Shown here one piece after another: positions 45,718-54,714 of a stretch of DNA of 64,000 nt. The notes beneath the pieces are model-generated. The model was given only the letters and a program-made list of their open reading frames with translations. It was not told where the DNA came from and searched no databases. A program made the translations under genes and the position numbers. Source of the DNA: Oscillatoriales cyanobacterium (GTDB taxonomy: Bacteria > Cyanobacteriota > Cyanobacteriia > CACIAM-69d); contig RDXB01000032.1 in assembly GCA_004292515.1 (NCBI GenBank), forward strand, positions 1-64,000, in the 5' to 3' direction. Each line of letters opens with the position of its first letter. Within the stretch, counting starts at the first letter, position 1.

Positions 45718-46176
45718 CTACAAGCCGGCGATTTGGGTGAGGGAAATTTCGCCGCGCAACACACCCACCAGCAACACCAGCGCAATGCCACCAATAAAAG
45801 TTAGCCCCAGGGTAAACAGGGCGAACAACTCTCCACCAGAGAGGGGGCGATCGGTCGGATCGAGATAGAGATTTGAGGATTCGTATTCGGGCGGGGGCTG
45901 CAAATTTTGCCAGGGGCGCACCACCGTCCAGCGCGAGTAGCCGATCGCCAGGTCGTATTGTTCACGGCGATCGGGACTGCTGAGGACGGCGTAGGCCTGG
46001 TTTAGTTCTTGGAATTTGACCGTGGCGATCGCAACAGGCAGGGTCGTCGTGTCCGGGTGGTAGGCCTTGCTCAATTCGCGGTACTGCCGCCGAATGTCAA
46101 TCACATCGGCGGAGGGATGCAGACCCAGCAAATCGTAGTAGGTGGGGCTAGGGAGTTCAGCGCGATCGCCCGGCAT
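45718..46176 (-). CDS. Membrane-anchored J-domain protein
   Basis: 152 aa. An N-terminal J-domain (about 10-75): TYYDLLGLHPSADVIDIRRQYRELSK, the HPD motif in KAYHPDTT, and FQELNQAYAVLSSPDRREQYD. The C-terminal 40 residues hold one or two membrane helices (LFALFTLGLTFIGGIALVLLVGVL). It would recruit Hsp70 (DnaK) to the membrane. The usual DnaJ zinc-finger and substrate domains are absent (a class III J-protein). It follows the O-antigen ligase-like gene by about 25 bp on the same strand, so co-transcription is likely. Confidence 0.9.
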   Translation of the reverse strand: MPGDRAELPSPTYYDLLGLHPSADVIDIRRQYRELSKAYHPDTTTLPVAIATVKFQELNQAYAVLSSPDRREQYDLAIGYSRWTVVRPWQNLQPPPEYESSNLYLDPTDRPLSGGELFALFTLGLTFIGGIALVLLVGVLRGEISLTQIAGL

Positions 46177-46201
46177 GGTGATTTACTCAGCCCAAAAGGG
46201 G

Positions 46202-47545
46202 CTAGCCATTGGTTTCGCTATTGTATCCCGATCGCTCCGGGGCATTGACCGCCACCCCATGAATCGCCGCTAGCAACAGCCAGCCCAGCAGATTCACCCG
46301 CAGATCGAACAGGGTCACATCCAAGAGATGAAAGGCTGCCAAGTTGCCAAAGGCCAGCAGCCAAGCGGCTAGGGCGATCGCCTCGCTCGATCGCCCCCGC
46401 AGCAGGGGCCAAGCCTGAGCCAAGATCCAGCCCACCCAACTGGTCAGGGCGATCGCCACGGGCCAGCCTGCTTCCGCCGCCAGCATCAGCACCAAGTTGT
46501 GGGGGTGGCCCAGCCAGTTTTGGGTGGCGGCTTGGTAGAGTCCGGTGAAGTTGCCGAAGCCCCAGCCGGTGAAGGGCCGCTGGGCCGCCAAGTTCCAAGC
46601 AAAGTCCCATTGACTGGTGCGCAGGGTGGCTTCGGGGCGATCGGGATAGAGTGCATCGTTCAGCCGTCCCCAAATTGCTCGGGGAACGATCGCCCGCAAC
46701 GGCCCGGCCGCTGGCTCGGGGCCAAAGGCGGCCCCTAAGGCGATTGCGATCGCCCCGCCGGCCGCCGCCAACAGCCAAAACCAGCCTACGTATAGCCCCG
46801 ATGCCAACAGGTCGATCGCTGCCAAGGCCCAGCCGCTGCGGGAATGGGTGAGGGCGATCGCCAACAGTAACAACAGCGCCAACAAGAGCGCCGTGGCTGC
46901 CCCAGCAATTCGCCGTTTGGCTGGACTGATGGCCAGATCTGGTCCAAGGTGATCGAGCACCAACAGTCCCAACGCCAACGCCAACGCCACCACAAAATAG
47001 CTGGCCGTCACGTTGGCATATTCAAACACCGAGGACAGTCGCCCCAAGGGATTGCCACCGGGAGCCAAAATCCAATCGATCAACGGTGGAATCCGAATGG
47101 GGCCGCGCCAGCCGCCAAACAGTTGCCCCAAGCCAATCAACACAGGGGGGATCGTGCCCCAGACGATCGCCCGAGCGAGGGGGATTAGGTGCGATCGCGC
47201 TGTGATCAGTTGGCTGAGGGCCCCAAAGATCCAAAGGAAGGGTAGGAAATTGGCCAAGCCCAAGGCGGCTCTTTCCAGATTGGGCGCACCGGGCAAAGCC
47301 AGCACCATCAGCGCCCCGATCGCCCAGCCGATCATGACGATTCGATCGCGCCGAATCGCTGACCACCGTTGCCGATAGGTGGCGATCGCCGCCGTCGCAA
47401 TCATGATCCCACCCAAAGCCGGACTGAAGGGCAACACCAACAGCCCCCACCAAACCGCCACCCAGCAATGGGGTAGATCGGGTGTGATCGGCAGGCTCGT
47501 TAGGGGGTGCAACCACCAGCGGCGCAGGGCAGCAGAAAAGGGCAT
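46202..47545 (-). CDS. O-antigen ligase/Wzy-like polytopic membrane protein
   Basis: About 447 aa from ATG 47545 with ten to twelve helices. The Wzy_C-type signature is near the C-terminus: GWGFGNFTGLYQAA followed by LGHPHNLVLMLAAEAGWPVAI, preceded by a loop with RTSQWDFAWNLAAQRPFTGWG. Such proteins join glycans to lipid or polymerise them; a cyanobacterial IctB group is also included in this superfamily. Which glycan is unknown; no other glycan-assembly gene is beside it. Upstream of the J-protein gene. Confidence 0.8.
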   Translation of the reverse strand: MPFSAALRRWWLHPLTSLPITPDLPHCWVAVWWGLLVLPFSPALGGIMIATAAIATYRQRWSAIRRDRIVMIGWAIGALMVLALPGAPNLERAALGLANFLPFLWIFGALSQLITARSHLIPLARAIVWGTIPPVLIGLGQLFGGWRGPIRIPPLIDWILAPGGNPLGRLSSVFEYANVTASYFVVALALALGLLVLDHLGPDLAISPAKRRIAGAATALLLALLLLLAIALTHSRSGWALAAIDLLASGLYVGWFWLLAAAGGAIAIALGAAFGPEPAAGPLRAIVPRAIWGRLNDALYPDRPEATLRTSQWDFAWNLAAQRPFTGWGFGNFTGLYQAATQNWLGHPHNLVLMLAAEAGWPVAIALTSWVGWILAQAWPLLRGRSSEAIALAAWLLAFGNLAAFHLLDVTLFDLRVNLLGWLLLAAIHGVAVNAPERSGYNSETNG

Positions 47546-47661
47546 GAGTCGATCGCAGCACAAACGGGGATCGCTTCAATCATTGATCGGATTGGGACTA
47601 GTTCAGACTGGGATGGCGCGGATGGACTGGGATCAGGATTGGCTCTGGCCATGGTCGATCC

Positions 47662-48522
47662 CTAGGCCAAACCATAGGCCAGGGCATCATCGCCGCGTGT
47701 CATCCGAATTTGGGCCAAGGCGAACACGGCGGGCACAATTCGACCGTAATTGGTGGCGATCGCCCGCCAACCCAAGTCGGCAAAAAACCAGCCCCACATG
47801 ATTGGCCCCAAGGCTGCCAACACCGTTTGGGCCGCACCATACCGCGCCGCTGTCACCAACATGCCGCGCTGGGCCATCTTGGCCGCCACTTGGGTTTCGA
47901 TCGCCGCCCGAGCCGCCCCCCCAGAAGCCGCGATCGCCACCTGAGCCGACTGGTAGCGCACCAGATGGGCCGCAAACTGCTGGGCAATTTGTCGCAACAC
48001 CAAAGGCCGCACCACCGCATCGAGGGCGACCGCGCTGCTACCTTCCAGCAGCAACCGCACCGGATCACGCCGCAGGGCCGCCGGAATCGCTTCGGCACCG
48101 GGGATCGTCGCGAGGGACTTTTGAATATCTTTGGTCAGAGCCGCTTTTTGGCGCTTGGGCAACCGTTGCCAGGCGCGATCGAGCAAACTCAAAAAAATCT
48201 CGGCTTCGAGTTCCGTCGCCGTCCAGCGATCCCCATAGGGAATGCGCAAATGTTGGCAAACGCTGACCAAGACATCGCGATAGGTCACTTCATGGAACCG
48301 ACCGCGCAAAACCGTTAACCCATCGGCAGCTAGGTAGCGAAACCGCCGATCGAGGGCCTCGACCCATTCTTCGCGGCGACGATTTTGCACCGTCAGCGGG
48401 TCAGGTGTTGCCACGTAGTCGAGGGGGTTAAACTTGCGCGCAAACAGCATTTGGGTGAGTTCGCGCAGTTCCTCATCCGTTGCCAGTTCCAATGCTGCTC
48501 GCAGTTCGTCCACAGCCTCCAC
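47662..48522 (-). CDS. YaaW-family protein
   Basis: 286 aa from GTG 48522. The start DELRAALELATDEELRELTQML and FARKFNPLDYV matches the cyanobacterial form of the YaaW/UPF0174 family, then FRYLAADGLTVLRGR and VTYRDVLVSVCQHLRIPY. The C-terminal half has hydrophobic, Ala-rich stretches (VLAALGPIMWGWFFADLGW) that may be membrane associated. Function not established. No operon partner (116 bp from the preceding gene). Confidence 0.7.
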   Translation of the reverse strand: MEAVDELRAALELATDEELRELTQMLFARKFNPLDYVATPDPLTVQNRRREEWVEALDRRFRYLAADGLTVLRGRFHEVTYRDVLVSVCQHLRIPYGDRWTATELEAEIFLSLLDRAWQRLPKRQKAALTKDIQKSLATIPGAEAIPAALRRDPVRLLLEGSSAVALDAVVRPLVLRQIAQQFAAHLVRYQSAQVAIAASGGAARAAIETQVAAKMAQRGMLVTAARYGAAQTVLAALGPIMWGWFFADLGWRAIATNYGRIVPAVFALAQIRMTRGDDALAYGLA

Positions 48523-49008
48523 TCCACACTGGTTTCAGCGTCTAAACTATTGAGATTAATGGGCTGCTCGTCCGTTTGAATAGCCGTTGAGATTGTGCTT
48601 GATCGAGCGTTATTGATTCAGCCCCATTGTACAAAGGGATGCGAAAGGCTCCGCGATCGGGTCATGGGTCGGCTTCCAAATCTTTAGATTTGCCTTGGCG
48701 TTGGGGCCAGTCGTCATTGGCTCCGATGAGGTTGAAATGGTTGATCTTCCTTGCCCCAACCGTTGTAACAAGAGTCTGCAGCCCCTCGCTGCCCAACGAT
48801 CTGTGGACGGACTGTGGACGGCAAGCTCAGGGTTTCAGGCCCAATGACGACAGGCCCTAGCAGGGGGCGCAGGTTCCTCACCCAATAGCCTTGCGATCGC
48901 GGCTGTTGTTGAGCAGCATCGCGCGATCGGTGACGGCAAACCACACCGGGGAACTGCCCCAAAAATATCCCAAACTCCCCGCCGCGATCGGCAAAATGTG
49001 ATGCATTC
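48523..49008. other. Spacer with a degenerate palindromic repeat
   Basis: About 490 bp between divergent genes, including a worn copy of the ACAAGGGGCT element at about 48764-48795. No gene or terminator is seen. Confidence 0.5.
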
Positions 49009-50076
49009 ATGACAAATTCTTCAACAGACTCGGTTTTCACGATCGTCATCGGCGCAGGCTTGGCCGGGCTGGCCGCCGCTCGCGAGTTGCAGGCCGCTGG
49101 GCGATCGGTCGTGGTGCTCGAAAAATCTCGGGGGCCGGGCGGCCGACTCAACACCCGCCGCCATCTAGAGACCCGTGCCGATCGCGGCGTGCCCTACTGG
49201 CAAAACCAGGGGCCGTTGACCCAGGCTTGGCGGGCGGAGTTGTCTGGTCATTGCGACCTGCGGCCCTGGCCGAACAAGCTCCATCACCTAACCGCACAGG
49301 GAATCACCCCAGAATCGATCGCCGATCGCTGGACGATCCCCACCGGCCTCAGCAGTGCCGCCAAGGTTTGGGCGGCGGGGTTGAGCATTGCCCGCAACCA
49401 CCGGGCGATCGCCCTGACGGCTCCCCAGTCCCCCGGCGATCCCTGGCAAATTCGCTGTGACTGTCCCCAAGCCAATCGCCCGGCCGACTTTCAAGAAGAC
49501 TGGTTAGCCGCTGCGATCGTTTTGGCGATCCCCGCCGCTCAGGCGGCCGATTTGCTGGAGCCGATCGCCCCCGACTGGGCCGGTTTGGCGCGCGGGGTAG
49601 CTTACGATCCCTGCTTCACGATCACGGCGGCCTATGCCAAAAAATTGGTGTGGCCCACCCTCGGATCGGCAGACTGGCAAGCGATCGCCCCCGAACTCTC
49701 CACCGACTGGCGCTGGCTGGCCCGCGAGGACAGCAAAACCGACGGAGCATCGCAGCCGGTGATTGTGCTGCACAGTCAGCCCGCCTTTGCGGATCATTGG
49801 TGGAACCATCCAGACCTCGAGGCGGCCGGGCGATCGCTGCTGGCTCGGGCTGCTGCCGACACGGGGATCGCGCTGACTGAGCCGGATTGGCTGCAAGTTC
49901 ACCGCTGGCGTTATGCGATCGTCTGGCAGGGGGTTGAGGCCACCTGCTGGGTCGATCAAACCCAGGCGATCGCCGTGGCGGGTGACTGGTTCAACAATGC
50001 CGATCCCCGCCAGTCCCTAGAAGCGGCCCTGCGATCGGGGCAAGCTGCCGCCCAGTCCCTCTTAGGATCGCGCTAG
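49009..50076 (+). CDS. FAD-dependent oxidoreductase, renalase-like
   Basis: 355 aa. An N-terminal Rossmann fold binds FAD: FTIVIGAGLAGLAAARELQAAG, then VVVLEKSRGPGGRLNTRR and the second dinucleotide motif region; a late C-terminal GDWFNNADPRQSLEAALRSGQAAA is the typical FAD-binding end (GD...). This is the renalase/NAD(P)-binding flavoprotein group, widespread in cyanobacteria as carotenoid- or quinone-acting-like proteins, substrate unknown. No signal peptide. Alone; the toxin-antitoxin pair follows. Confidence 0.8.
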   Translation: MTNSSTDSVFTIVIGAGLAGLAAARELQAAGRSVVVLEKSRGPGGRLNTRRHLETRADRGVPYWQNQGPLTQAWRAELSGHCDLRPWPNKLHHLTAQGITPESIADRWTIPTGLSSAAKVWAAGLSIARNHRAIALTAPQSPGDPWQIRCDCPQANRPADFQEDWLAAAIVLAIPAAQAADLLEPIAPDWAGLARGVAYDPCFTITAAYAKKLVWPTLGSADWQAIAPELSTDWRWLAREDSKTDGASQPVIVLHSQPAFADHWWNHPDLEAAGRSLLARAAADTGIALTEPDWLQVHRWRYAIVWQGVEATCWVDQTQAIAVAGDWFNNADPRQSLEAALRSGQAAAQSLLGSR

Positions 50077-50121
50077 CCTGAGATCAACAGTCTGAGATCG
50101 ATAGCCTGAGATCGACAACTG
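50077..50121. repeat. Tandem repeat, three units (15-16 bp)
   Basis: CCTGAGATCAACAGT, CTGAGATCGATAG and CCTGAGATCGACAACT. Confidence 0.7.
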
Positions 50122-50171
50122 AAATTTAGCTTGAGACCCCGTCCACCCCATCACGACCCCGGATCAATCCC

Positions 50172-50459
50172 ATGAGCACCGAAACCACCAGCCCCACGGT
50201 TGCCCAGCAAATTACCGCCACCGTCGATCGCCTGCCCCCCGCATCACAGCAGGTTGTCCTAACCTTTGTGGAATTTCTGCTGTCACGACCCGACCAAACC
50301 AGTGCGATCGCCCCTCAGCCCAACGACCACTCTGCGTCCCCTGCCCAAGACACCGACACAAGCGATCGCCTGGCACAATTCATGGCAGGTCGAGAACGCT
50401 ATGGATTTCGCTCGTCAGTAGACTATCAGTTTGATCGGAATGAAATTTATGACCGCTAA
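50172..50459 (+). CDS. Antitoxin of a VapBC-type pair
   Basis: 95 aa. The N-terminal part (VAQQITATVDRLPPASQQVVLTFVEFLLSR) matches the helical DUF2281-like antitoxin leader common in cyanobacteria, followed by a linker and a C-terminal AQFMAGRERYGFRSSVDYQFD tail that would bind the toxin. It overlaps the PIN-domain gene by 11 bp, typical of toxin-antitoxin operons. The antitoxin would neutralise the toxin and probably repress the operon. Confidence 0.78.
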   Translation: MSTETTSPTVAQQITATVDRLPPASQQVVLTFVEFLLSRPDQTSAIAPQPNDHSASPAQDTDTSDRLAQFMAGRERYGFRSSVDYQFDRNEIYDR

Positions 50460-50862
50460 GATTTTTCTAGATACCAATCTCTGGATTTATTTTTACGATC
50501 ACACCACCCCAGACAAGGGCGACCAAGTCGCCACATTAATTGCTGAGAACTACTCAAACATTGTGATCAGCACTCAGATTTTGGGTGAGGTTTATCATGT
50601 GTTGACTCGTAAAAAGTTGCAACCACCCAATCAAATTGCAGCGATTATGCGGGATTTGATGGACAATTTTCAGCCGATCGCCATTGACGTAGCCCAAGTG
50701 CGCAAGGCGATCGCCCTGCAACCGATTACGCAATACTCATACTGGGATAGCTTAGTGGTTGCCACCGCCATCACTGCGGGTTGCCTAACACTCTACTCAG
50801 AAGATTTGCAGCACCAAAGACGCTTAGAAAGTCTGACCATCGTGAATCCTTTTCAAGGCTAA
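50449..50862 (+). CDS. PIN-domain ribonuclease toxin (VapC-like)
   Basis: About 137 aa from ATG 50449 (MTAKIFLDTNLW), which overlaps the antitoxin stop by 11 bp; an upstream ATG at 50431 is less likely. A PIN nuclease with acidic residues Asp8 (FLDTN), Glu in ILGEVYHVL and Asp in YWDSLVVATAI, which would coordinate magnesium. It cleaves RNA in family members (often tRNA or rRNA). A Trp/Tyr-rich start is typical of this cyanobacterial group. The pair is mobile in cyanobacteria. Confidence 0.88.
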   Translation: MTAKIFLDTNLWIYFYDHTTPDKGDQVATLIAENYSNIVISTQILGEVYHVLTRKKLQPPNQIAAIMRDLMDNFQPIAIDVAQVRKAIALQPITQYSYWDSLVVATAITAGCLTLYSEDLQHQRRLESLTIVNPFQG

Positions 50863-51053
50863 CGACTTTAAGGATAACGACCATGCCAAACGGCTCAGAA
50901 CGGATGCCCGCGATCGCAATGATTCAAATCGCAATGGTTCAAACTGCACTGATCCGGGAAGTTGACAGCGGGGTTGAGGCTGGAAGACCAACACCAACCC
51001 ACTCCTAGCAAGCCAAGCTCGGGAGGCCGCCGTTGCGCCACTCCCTCAAAGGG

Positions 51054-51236
51054 CTAGGACACCGTTTCGCCGGGAAATGCCTCCTCAAACTCGGCCAGCA
51101 AATCATCCAACTCTTCTAGGGCTTGGTTCACGTCAATCCGCACCGGGCCCAAATCCGTCTGGTCAAGCAATGACAACAAATAATCTCGCCGATCGGCCAT
51201 CGATCGCACCTGATCCTTCAGCGCTTGCACATCCAT
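51054..51236 (-). CDS. Small acidic coiled-coil protein
   Basis: 60 aa from ATG 51236 (MDVQALKDQVRSMADRRD), fixed by AGGAG (51245-51249, minus strand) eight bases upstream. The frame is open further upstream but lacks an RBS. Highly helical (YLLSLLDQTDLG, VNQALEELDDLLAEFEEAFPG) with acidic end. Conserved small proteins of this type occur in cyanobacteria; function unknown. Codon use and the clean RBS support a real gene. Confidence 0.68.
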   Translation of the reverse strand: MDVQALKDQVRSMADRRDYLLSLLDQTDLGPVRIDVNQALEELDDLLAEFEEAFPGETVS

Positions 51237-51382
51237 TGTTCGATCTCCTTGCAATCTCGATCGCCCATCTAGCGGGCCAGCAACCATCGTGTGGGTCAGT
51301 TCCCAGCCGGCCCTAGACTAGCTCTAGACGCGCGGGGAATTCCCTTGCACAATTTACATTACTTAATAACTGGGACGCGATC

Positions 51383-51940
51383 GTGTTTGGCAGCCTTCCT
51401 CTTGCTCAGATTTTGCTCACCGCTGGCGGTATTTTGACCGTACTCGCAGGCGTTTCCTACGTGATCGGCAACTCAACGCTCAACCTGGTGACGTTCTTTT
51501 ATGGCGTGCCGATTCTGCTGGGGGGGTTGGCGCTCAAGGCCGCTGAGTTGAAGCCAGCCGCCTACAAAACACCCAGCTCACCGGAAATCATCGCCCTACG
51601 CGATCGCCTGGCCACGCCGACCCAAACCCAAATTCGCAAGGACGTGACGCGCTACCGGTATGGCGAAGAGGCCCACCTGTCGCTGGCGCTGGAGCGGTTG
51701 GGGTTGGCACCGACCAATCCTGAGCGGCCGATGCTGCTGACGGTGGAAGAGGTGGATCTCAACGGTGATTATGGGCTGATTTTGGAATTTGATGCGCCGA
51801 AGATGCCCTTTAGTAAATGGGAAACCAAACGGGACAAGATGGAGCGCTTTTTTGGCCCTGGCATTCGGGCAGAACTGGCTCAAGGCGAAGGGGCGATCGT
51901 CCGGCTATCACTGATCGCACCCGCCCAACCGACGACTTAA
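51383..51940 (+). CDS. DUF2854-family membrane protein
   Basis: 185 aa from GTG 51383. Two N-terminal helices (LAQILLTAGGILTVLAGVSYVIG and LVTFFYGVPILLGGLALKAAEL) precede a soluble domain (about 60-180: RDRLATPTQTQIRKDVTRYRYGEEAHLSLAL and DLNGDYGLILEFDAPKMPFSKWETKRDKMERFFGPGI). The arrangement matches DUF2854, shared by cyanobacteria and plants (chloroplast), function not known to me. Divergent from the small acidic protein gene by about 145 bp. Confidence 0.78.
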   Translation: MFGSLPLAQILLTAGGILTVLAGVSYVIGNSTLNLVTFFYGVPILLGGLALKAAELKPAAYKTPSSPEIIALRDRLATPTQTQIRKDVTRYRYGEEAHLSLALERLGLAPTNPERPMLLTVEEVDLNGDYGLILEFDAPKMPFSKWETKRDKMERFFGPGIRAELAQGEGAIVRLSLIAPAQPTT

Positions 51941-52278
51941 ACCCAGCGGTAACTAGCAGCAGTAGGGTGGGCAATGCCCACCGCCCCAAGGCAGCATCCA
52001 TCCTCAAAGTCATGATTACCCTCTCCCAAAGTGGTGCAGATCCATTGAGTGATGGATGATTACGTGATCAATGATTGAGTGATGGATGATTGAGTGATGG
52101 ATGACAGGTAGGCAATGCCCGCCCTACAAGCTGACTGGCTCAACCCAAAAGTGCTGCAAGTGGAAGGGCGCACAGCGGTTGATCCCTACCGGTGCTGGGC
52201 TGATCCCAGGTGAAGTAGGGACATACCGCGTACGCCCTTTAACGATCCATGATCCTATGATCCTAACCAGGCGATCGC
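51941..52278. other. Spacer with a 15-bp tandem array
   Basis: About 340 bp between convergent genes; the array is at 52044-52104. No gene is seen. Confidence 0.6.
52044..52104. repeat. 15-bp tandem repeat
   Basis: ATTGAGTGATGGATG occurs three times, twice in direct tandem after a diverged middle unit. Confidence 0.8.
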
Positions 52279-53349
52279 CTAGACCAGCGCGGGGACGGCA
52301 GCCGGGGCTTCAGTGGGCCAGCGCTTCAGGGCCCGGCCGAAATCGCCCAGCTCGGCCATCAAGCTGTCAAACTGATCCGGTGTCAGCGATTGAGGCCCAT
52401 CAGACAGGGCCTTCTTAGGGTTCGGGTGAACTTCAATCATCAGCGAGTCACAACCCACCGCCATTGACCCCTTGGCCATGACGGGCACGAAGTGAGCCCA
52501 ACCCGTGCCGTGGCTGGGATCAACCATGATCGGCAAGTGGGTTAGGCGACGCAACACGGGCACGGCTGCCAAGTCCAAGTGGTTGCGGGTGTATTGGCGA
52601 TCAAATGTCCGAATCCCCCGCTCGCACAGGATCACGTTCGGGTTGCCACCGGCCATGATGTATTCCGCAGCCATCAACCAATCTTCGATCGTGGCGGCCA
52701 TCCCCCGCTTCAGCAGCACGGGCTTGTCTTGGGCCCCGATTTGTTTCAGCAGCGAGAAATTCTGCATGTTACGCGCACCCACTTGCAACACATCAGCAAC
52801 TTCATAGATCTTGTCGAGATCCGCTGCGTCCATCACTTCGGTGATGATCCCCAAACCGGAAGCGGCCCGGGCCGCCGCCAGCAGTTCCAGAGCGCTCTCG
52901 CCGTGGCCTTGGAAAGCGTAAGGCGAAGTCCGGGGCTTGAACGCACCGCCCCGCAGGAATTGGGCCCCAGCAGCCTTTACGCGCAGGGCCGTTTCCACGA
53001 TCATTTCTTCGTTTTCCACGGAGCAGGGGCCCGCCACTACAGCGATCGGGTGGTGCTCCCCGATCGTCACAGGGCCGTTGGGCGTGGGGATCGTCACTTC
53101 GCTGGCTTCCCCGTGGCGATATTCTCGGCTGGCACGCTTGAAGGGTTGTTCAACACGCAGCACCTGTTCAATCCAGGGGCTGACTTCTTCCATCCGTTCG
53201 GGATCCATATCAGCAGTGTCGCCCACTAGGCCGATCACCACCTTATGTTTCCCAACGATTTTTTCGGGATCTAGTCCCCAACTGGTGAACTCTTCGGCCA
53301 CGCGATCGATTTCTTCAGTCGGTGCACCCGCACGCATCACAATGATCAT
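52279..53349 (-). CDS. aroF: 3-deoxy-7-phosphoheptulonate synthase (type I beta)
   Basis: 356 aa. It condenses PEP and erythrose-4-phosphate, the first step of the shikimate pathway. An N-terminal ferredoxin-like regulatory stretch (about 1-95) precedes the TIM barrel: VVAGPCSVENEEMIVETA, GAFKPRTSPYAFQGHGE, KPVLLKRGMAA, the NVILCERGIRTFD block, PIMVDPSHGTG and the metal-site MIEVHPNPKKALSDG. Complete. ATG 53349. Alone. Confidence 0.95.
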   Translation of the reverse strand: MIIVMRAGAPTEEIDRVAEEFTSWGLDPEKIVGKHKVVIGLVGDTADMDPERMEEVSPWIEQVLRVEQPFKRASREYRHGEASEVTIPTPNGPVTIGEHHPIAVVAGPCSVENEEMIVETALRVKAAGAQFLRGGAFKPRTSPYAFQGHGESALELLAAARAASGLGIITEVMDAADLDKIYEVADVLQVGARNMQNFSLLKQIGAQDKPVLLKRGMAATIEDWLMAAEYIMAGGNPNVILCERGIRTFDRQYTRNHLDLAAVPVLRRLTHLPIMVDPSHGTGWAHFVPVMAKGSMAVGCDSLMIEVHPNPKKALSDGPQSLTPDQFDSLMAELGDFGRALKRWPTEAPAAVPALV

Positions 53350-53676
53350 GATTTGCAGCCTCTGTTGATAAGTCGGTTAATGGGTCGCTTAATGGGTCGG
53401 TCGGTTGGGCAAGGTCAGACAGAGCAGGTGTCCTGGCGGTCGATCGCACTCCCAGCCAAGGGATCGGAGGAGCGATCAGTGCGATCGAGCCGGAAAGAGT
53501 TAGCCCGTAAATGCAGCCAAACCGCCCACGCGGCTGCCAAACCCTTGCCGCTTCACTGGTAAAAACATCTGCTTGCCTAACACGCCGTTACTCTACCCTT
53601 GGGGTTGGTATATCCCTAAAGCGCACGGAGCCGCCAAGTTGTTGCTTGGCAGCCCCGTTCATGGTCTCTAGTCTAA
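53350..53676. other. Spacer with short repeats
   Basis: About 330 bp. Tandem CGGTTAATGGGT/CGCTTAATGGGT lies at about 53374-53403, and a hairpin GCCGCCAAG/CTTGGCAGC at 53630-53653, without a T run on either side. No gene. Confidence 0.5.
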
Positions 53677-54219
53677 TTAAGATTTTTGCTTGTCTCGGGC
53701 CGACCGGGCTGCTTGCCAACCTTTAACCATTCGATCAAAGTTGGTGCGAAACTCGCCGATTCCCCACAAGCTGCCCGTCTGGGTTTCCTCCCAGGAAGAC
53801 GACAGCACGCCGTAGCTAAGTCCCAAAACCCCCAGCACCAGGAATCCTAAGCTAGTGCCGAAGACCAGGGAATTGGGCAGGCTAATTTCGGTGCGGGTGT
53901 TGACAAAGTAGGCTCCGATGAAGCTGGAGAAACTCAACACCGTCGGGACACCGCAGAAAACAGCCATCCGCTTGGCCATCCGCTTGCTGATCACATCGGG
54001 GATAGCCATCTCTGAGCGCGTATAAACCCGCTTCGGGGTTGCCGTTGCCTCAGGGGCGGGCGCTTTGGGCTTGTTGGAAGGGGGCAGCGGGTTCAACTTG
54101 CGGGCGGGCGATGCAGCAACCGGCGGCGATGGCTCGGGGGCAGCCTTCGCCTTGCGCCGTTTACTGGGCTCGAAGGGCAAGCGATCGCGCGGCGATGGAT
54201 TGGGGGACTCGCCTGACAC
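53677..54219 (-). CDS. PAM68-family photosystem II assembly protein
   Basis: 180 aa from GTG 54219. A Pro/Ala/Lys-rich N-terminus (1-65) precedes RVYTRSEMAIPDVISKRMAKRMAVFCG and two membrane helices (GVPTVLSFSSFIGAYFV and LVFGTSLGFLVLGVLGLSYGVLSSSW), ending with GEFRTNFDRMVKGWQAAR. This is the PAM68 family (cyanobacterial DUF3464), which helps early PSII reaction-centre assembly. It follows rpsO by 14 bp on the same strand, the usual cyanobacterial pair. Start at GTG 54219. Confidence 0.88.
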   Translation of the reverse strand: MSGESPNPSPRDRLPFEPSKRRKAKAAPEPSPPVAASPARKLNPLPPSNKPKAPAPEATATPKRVYTRSEMAIPDVISKRMAKRMAVFCGVPTVLSFSSFIGAYFVNTRTEISLPNSLVFGTSLGFLVLGVLGLSYGVLSSSWEETQTGSLWGIGEFRTNFDRMVKGWQAARSARDKQKS

Positions 54220-54233
54220 GATGAATTAGCTCC

Positions 54234-54503
54234 CTAGCCGCGAATGCCGAGTTTTTTGATCAACGCTTGGTAGCGCGCGCGGTCTTCCTTGAGGATGTAG
54301 GCCAGCAGGCGCTTGCGGCGACCAATAATCATCAACAAGCCTCGGCGGGATGCGTGATCCTTCTTGTTTTTCTTGAGGTGTTCGCTCAATTGCTCGACGC
54401 GCGCCGTCAACAGCGCCACTTGCACATCCGCCGAGCCGGTATCGGTGCCGTGGGCTTGAAAGTCGTTGATGACGGTTTGTTTGCGCTCTTGTTGCAGGGG
54501 CAT
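54234..54503 (-). CDS. rpsO: 30S ribosomal protein S15
   Basis: 89 aa, full length. Sequence QQERKQTVINDFQAHGTDTGSADVQVALLTARVEQLSEHL, HASRRGLLMIIGRRKRLLAYL and YQALIKKLGIRG. S15 binds 16S rRNA helices 20-22 and nucleates platform assembly. It is often autoregulated at its own leader. ATG 54503. First gene of rpsO-PAM68. Confidence 0.97.
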   Translation of the reverse strand: MPLQQERKQTVINDFQAHGTDTGSADVQVALLTARVEQLSEHLKKNKKDHASRRGLLMIIGRRKRLLAYILKEDRARYQALIKKLGIRG

Positions 54504-54637
54504 GACGAAGTTTGCGTTCCGTGCGTTCGTATGTTGGCGTTGGGGAGTTGCTGGGTTGATTCAGCAATTTTTGCAGTTTCTTTGCAGTCTTTTAGGATAT
54601 CACGCCCGGATGGGAGCGCAAGGGCGATCACTTCACG

Positions 54638-54665
54638 GGTCGATCGCTTCATGAAGCGATCGACC
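54638..54665. repeat. Perfect 28-bp palindrome between rpsO and glgB
   Basis: GGTCGATCGCTTCA and its exact inverse TGAAGCGATCGACC meet without a loop. It holds two CGATCG cores (HIP1-like). It lies 50 bp after the glgB stop on the minus strand and has no T run, so a terminator or protein site cannot be told. Confidence 0.7.
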
Positions 54666-54714
54666 GCCGGTCACGCCAAGGAATCTAGCCCCATCCAGGC
54701 CAGGGGCGATCGTC

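Noticed and set aside
50883-51008. ORF after the VapC-like gene
   Set aside because: Repeat-derived sequence with weak start context; no family match.
53630-53653. Terminator after PAM68
   Set aside because: A fair stem exists but no T run follows on either strand.
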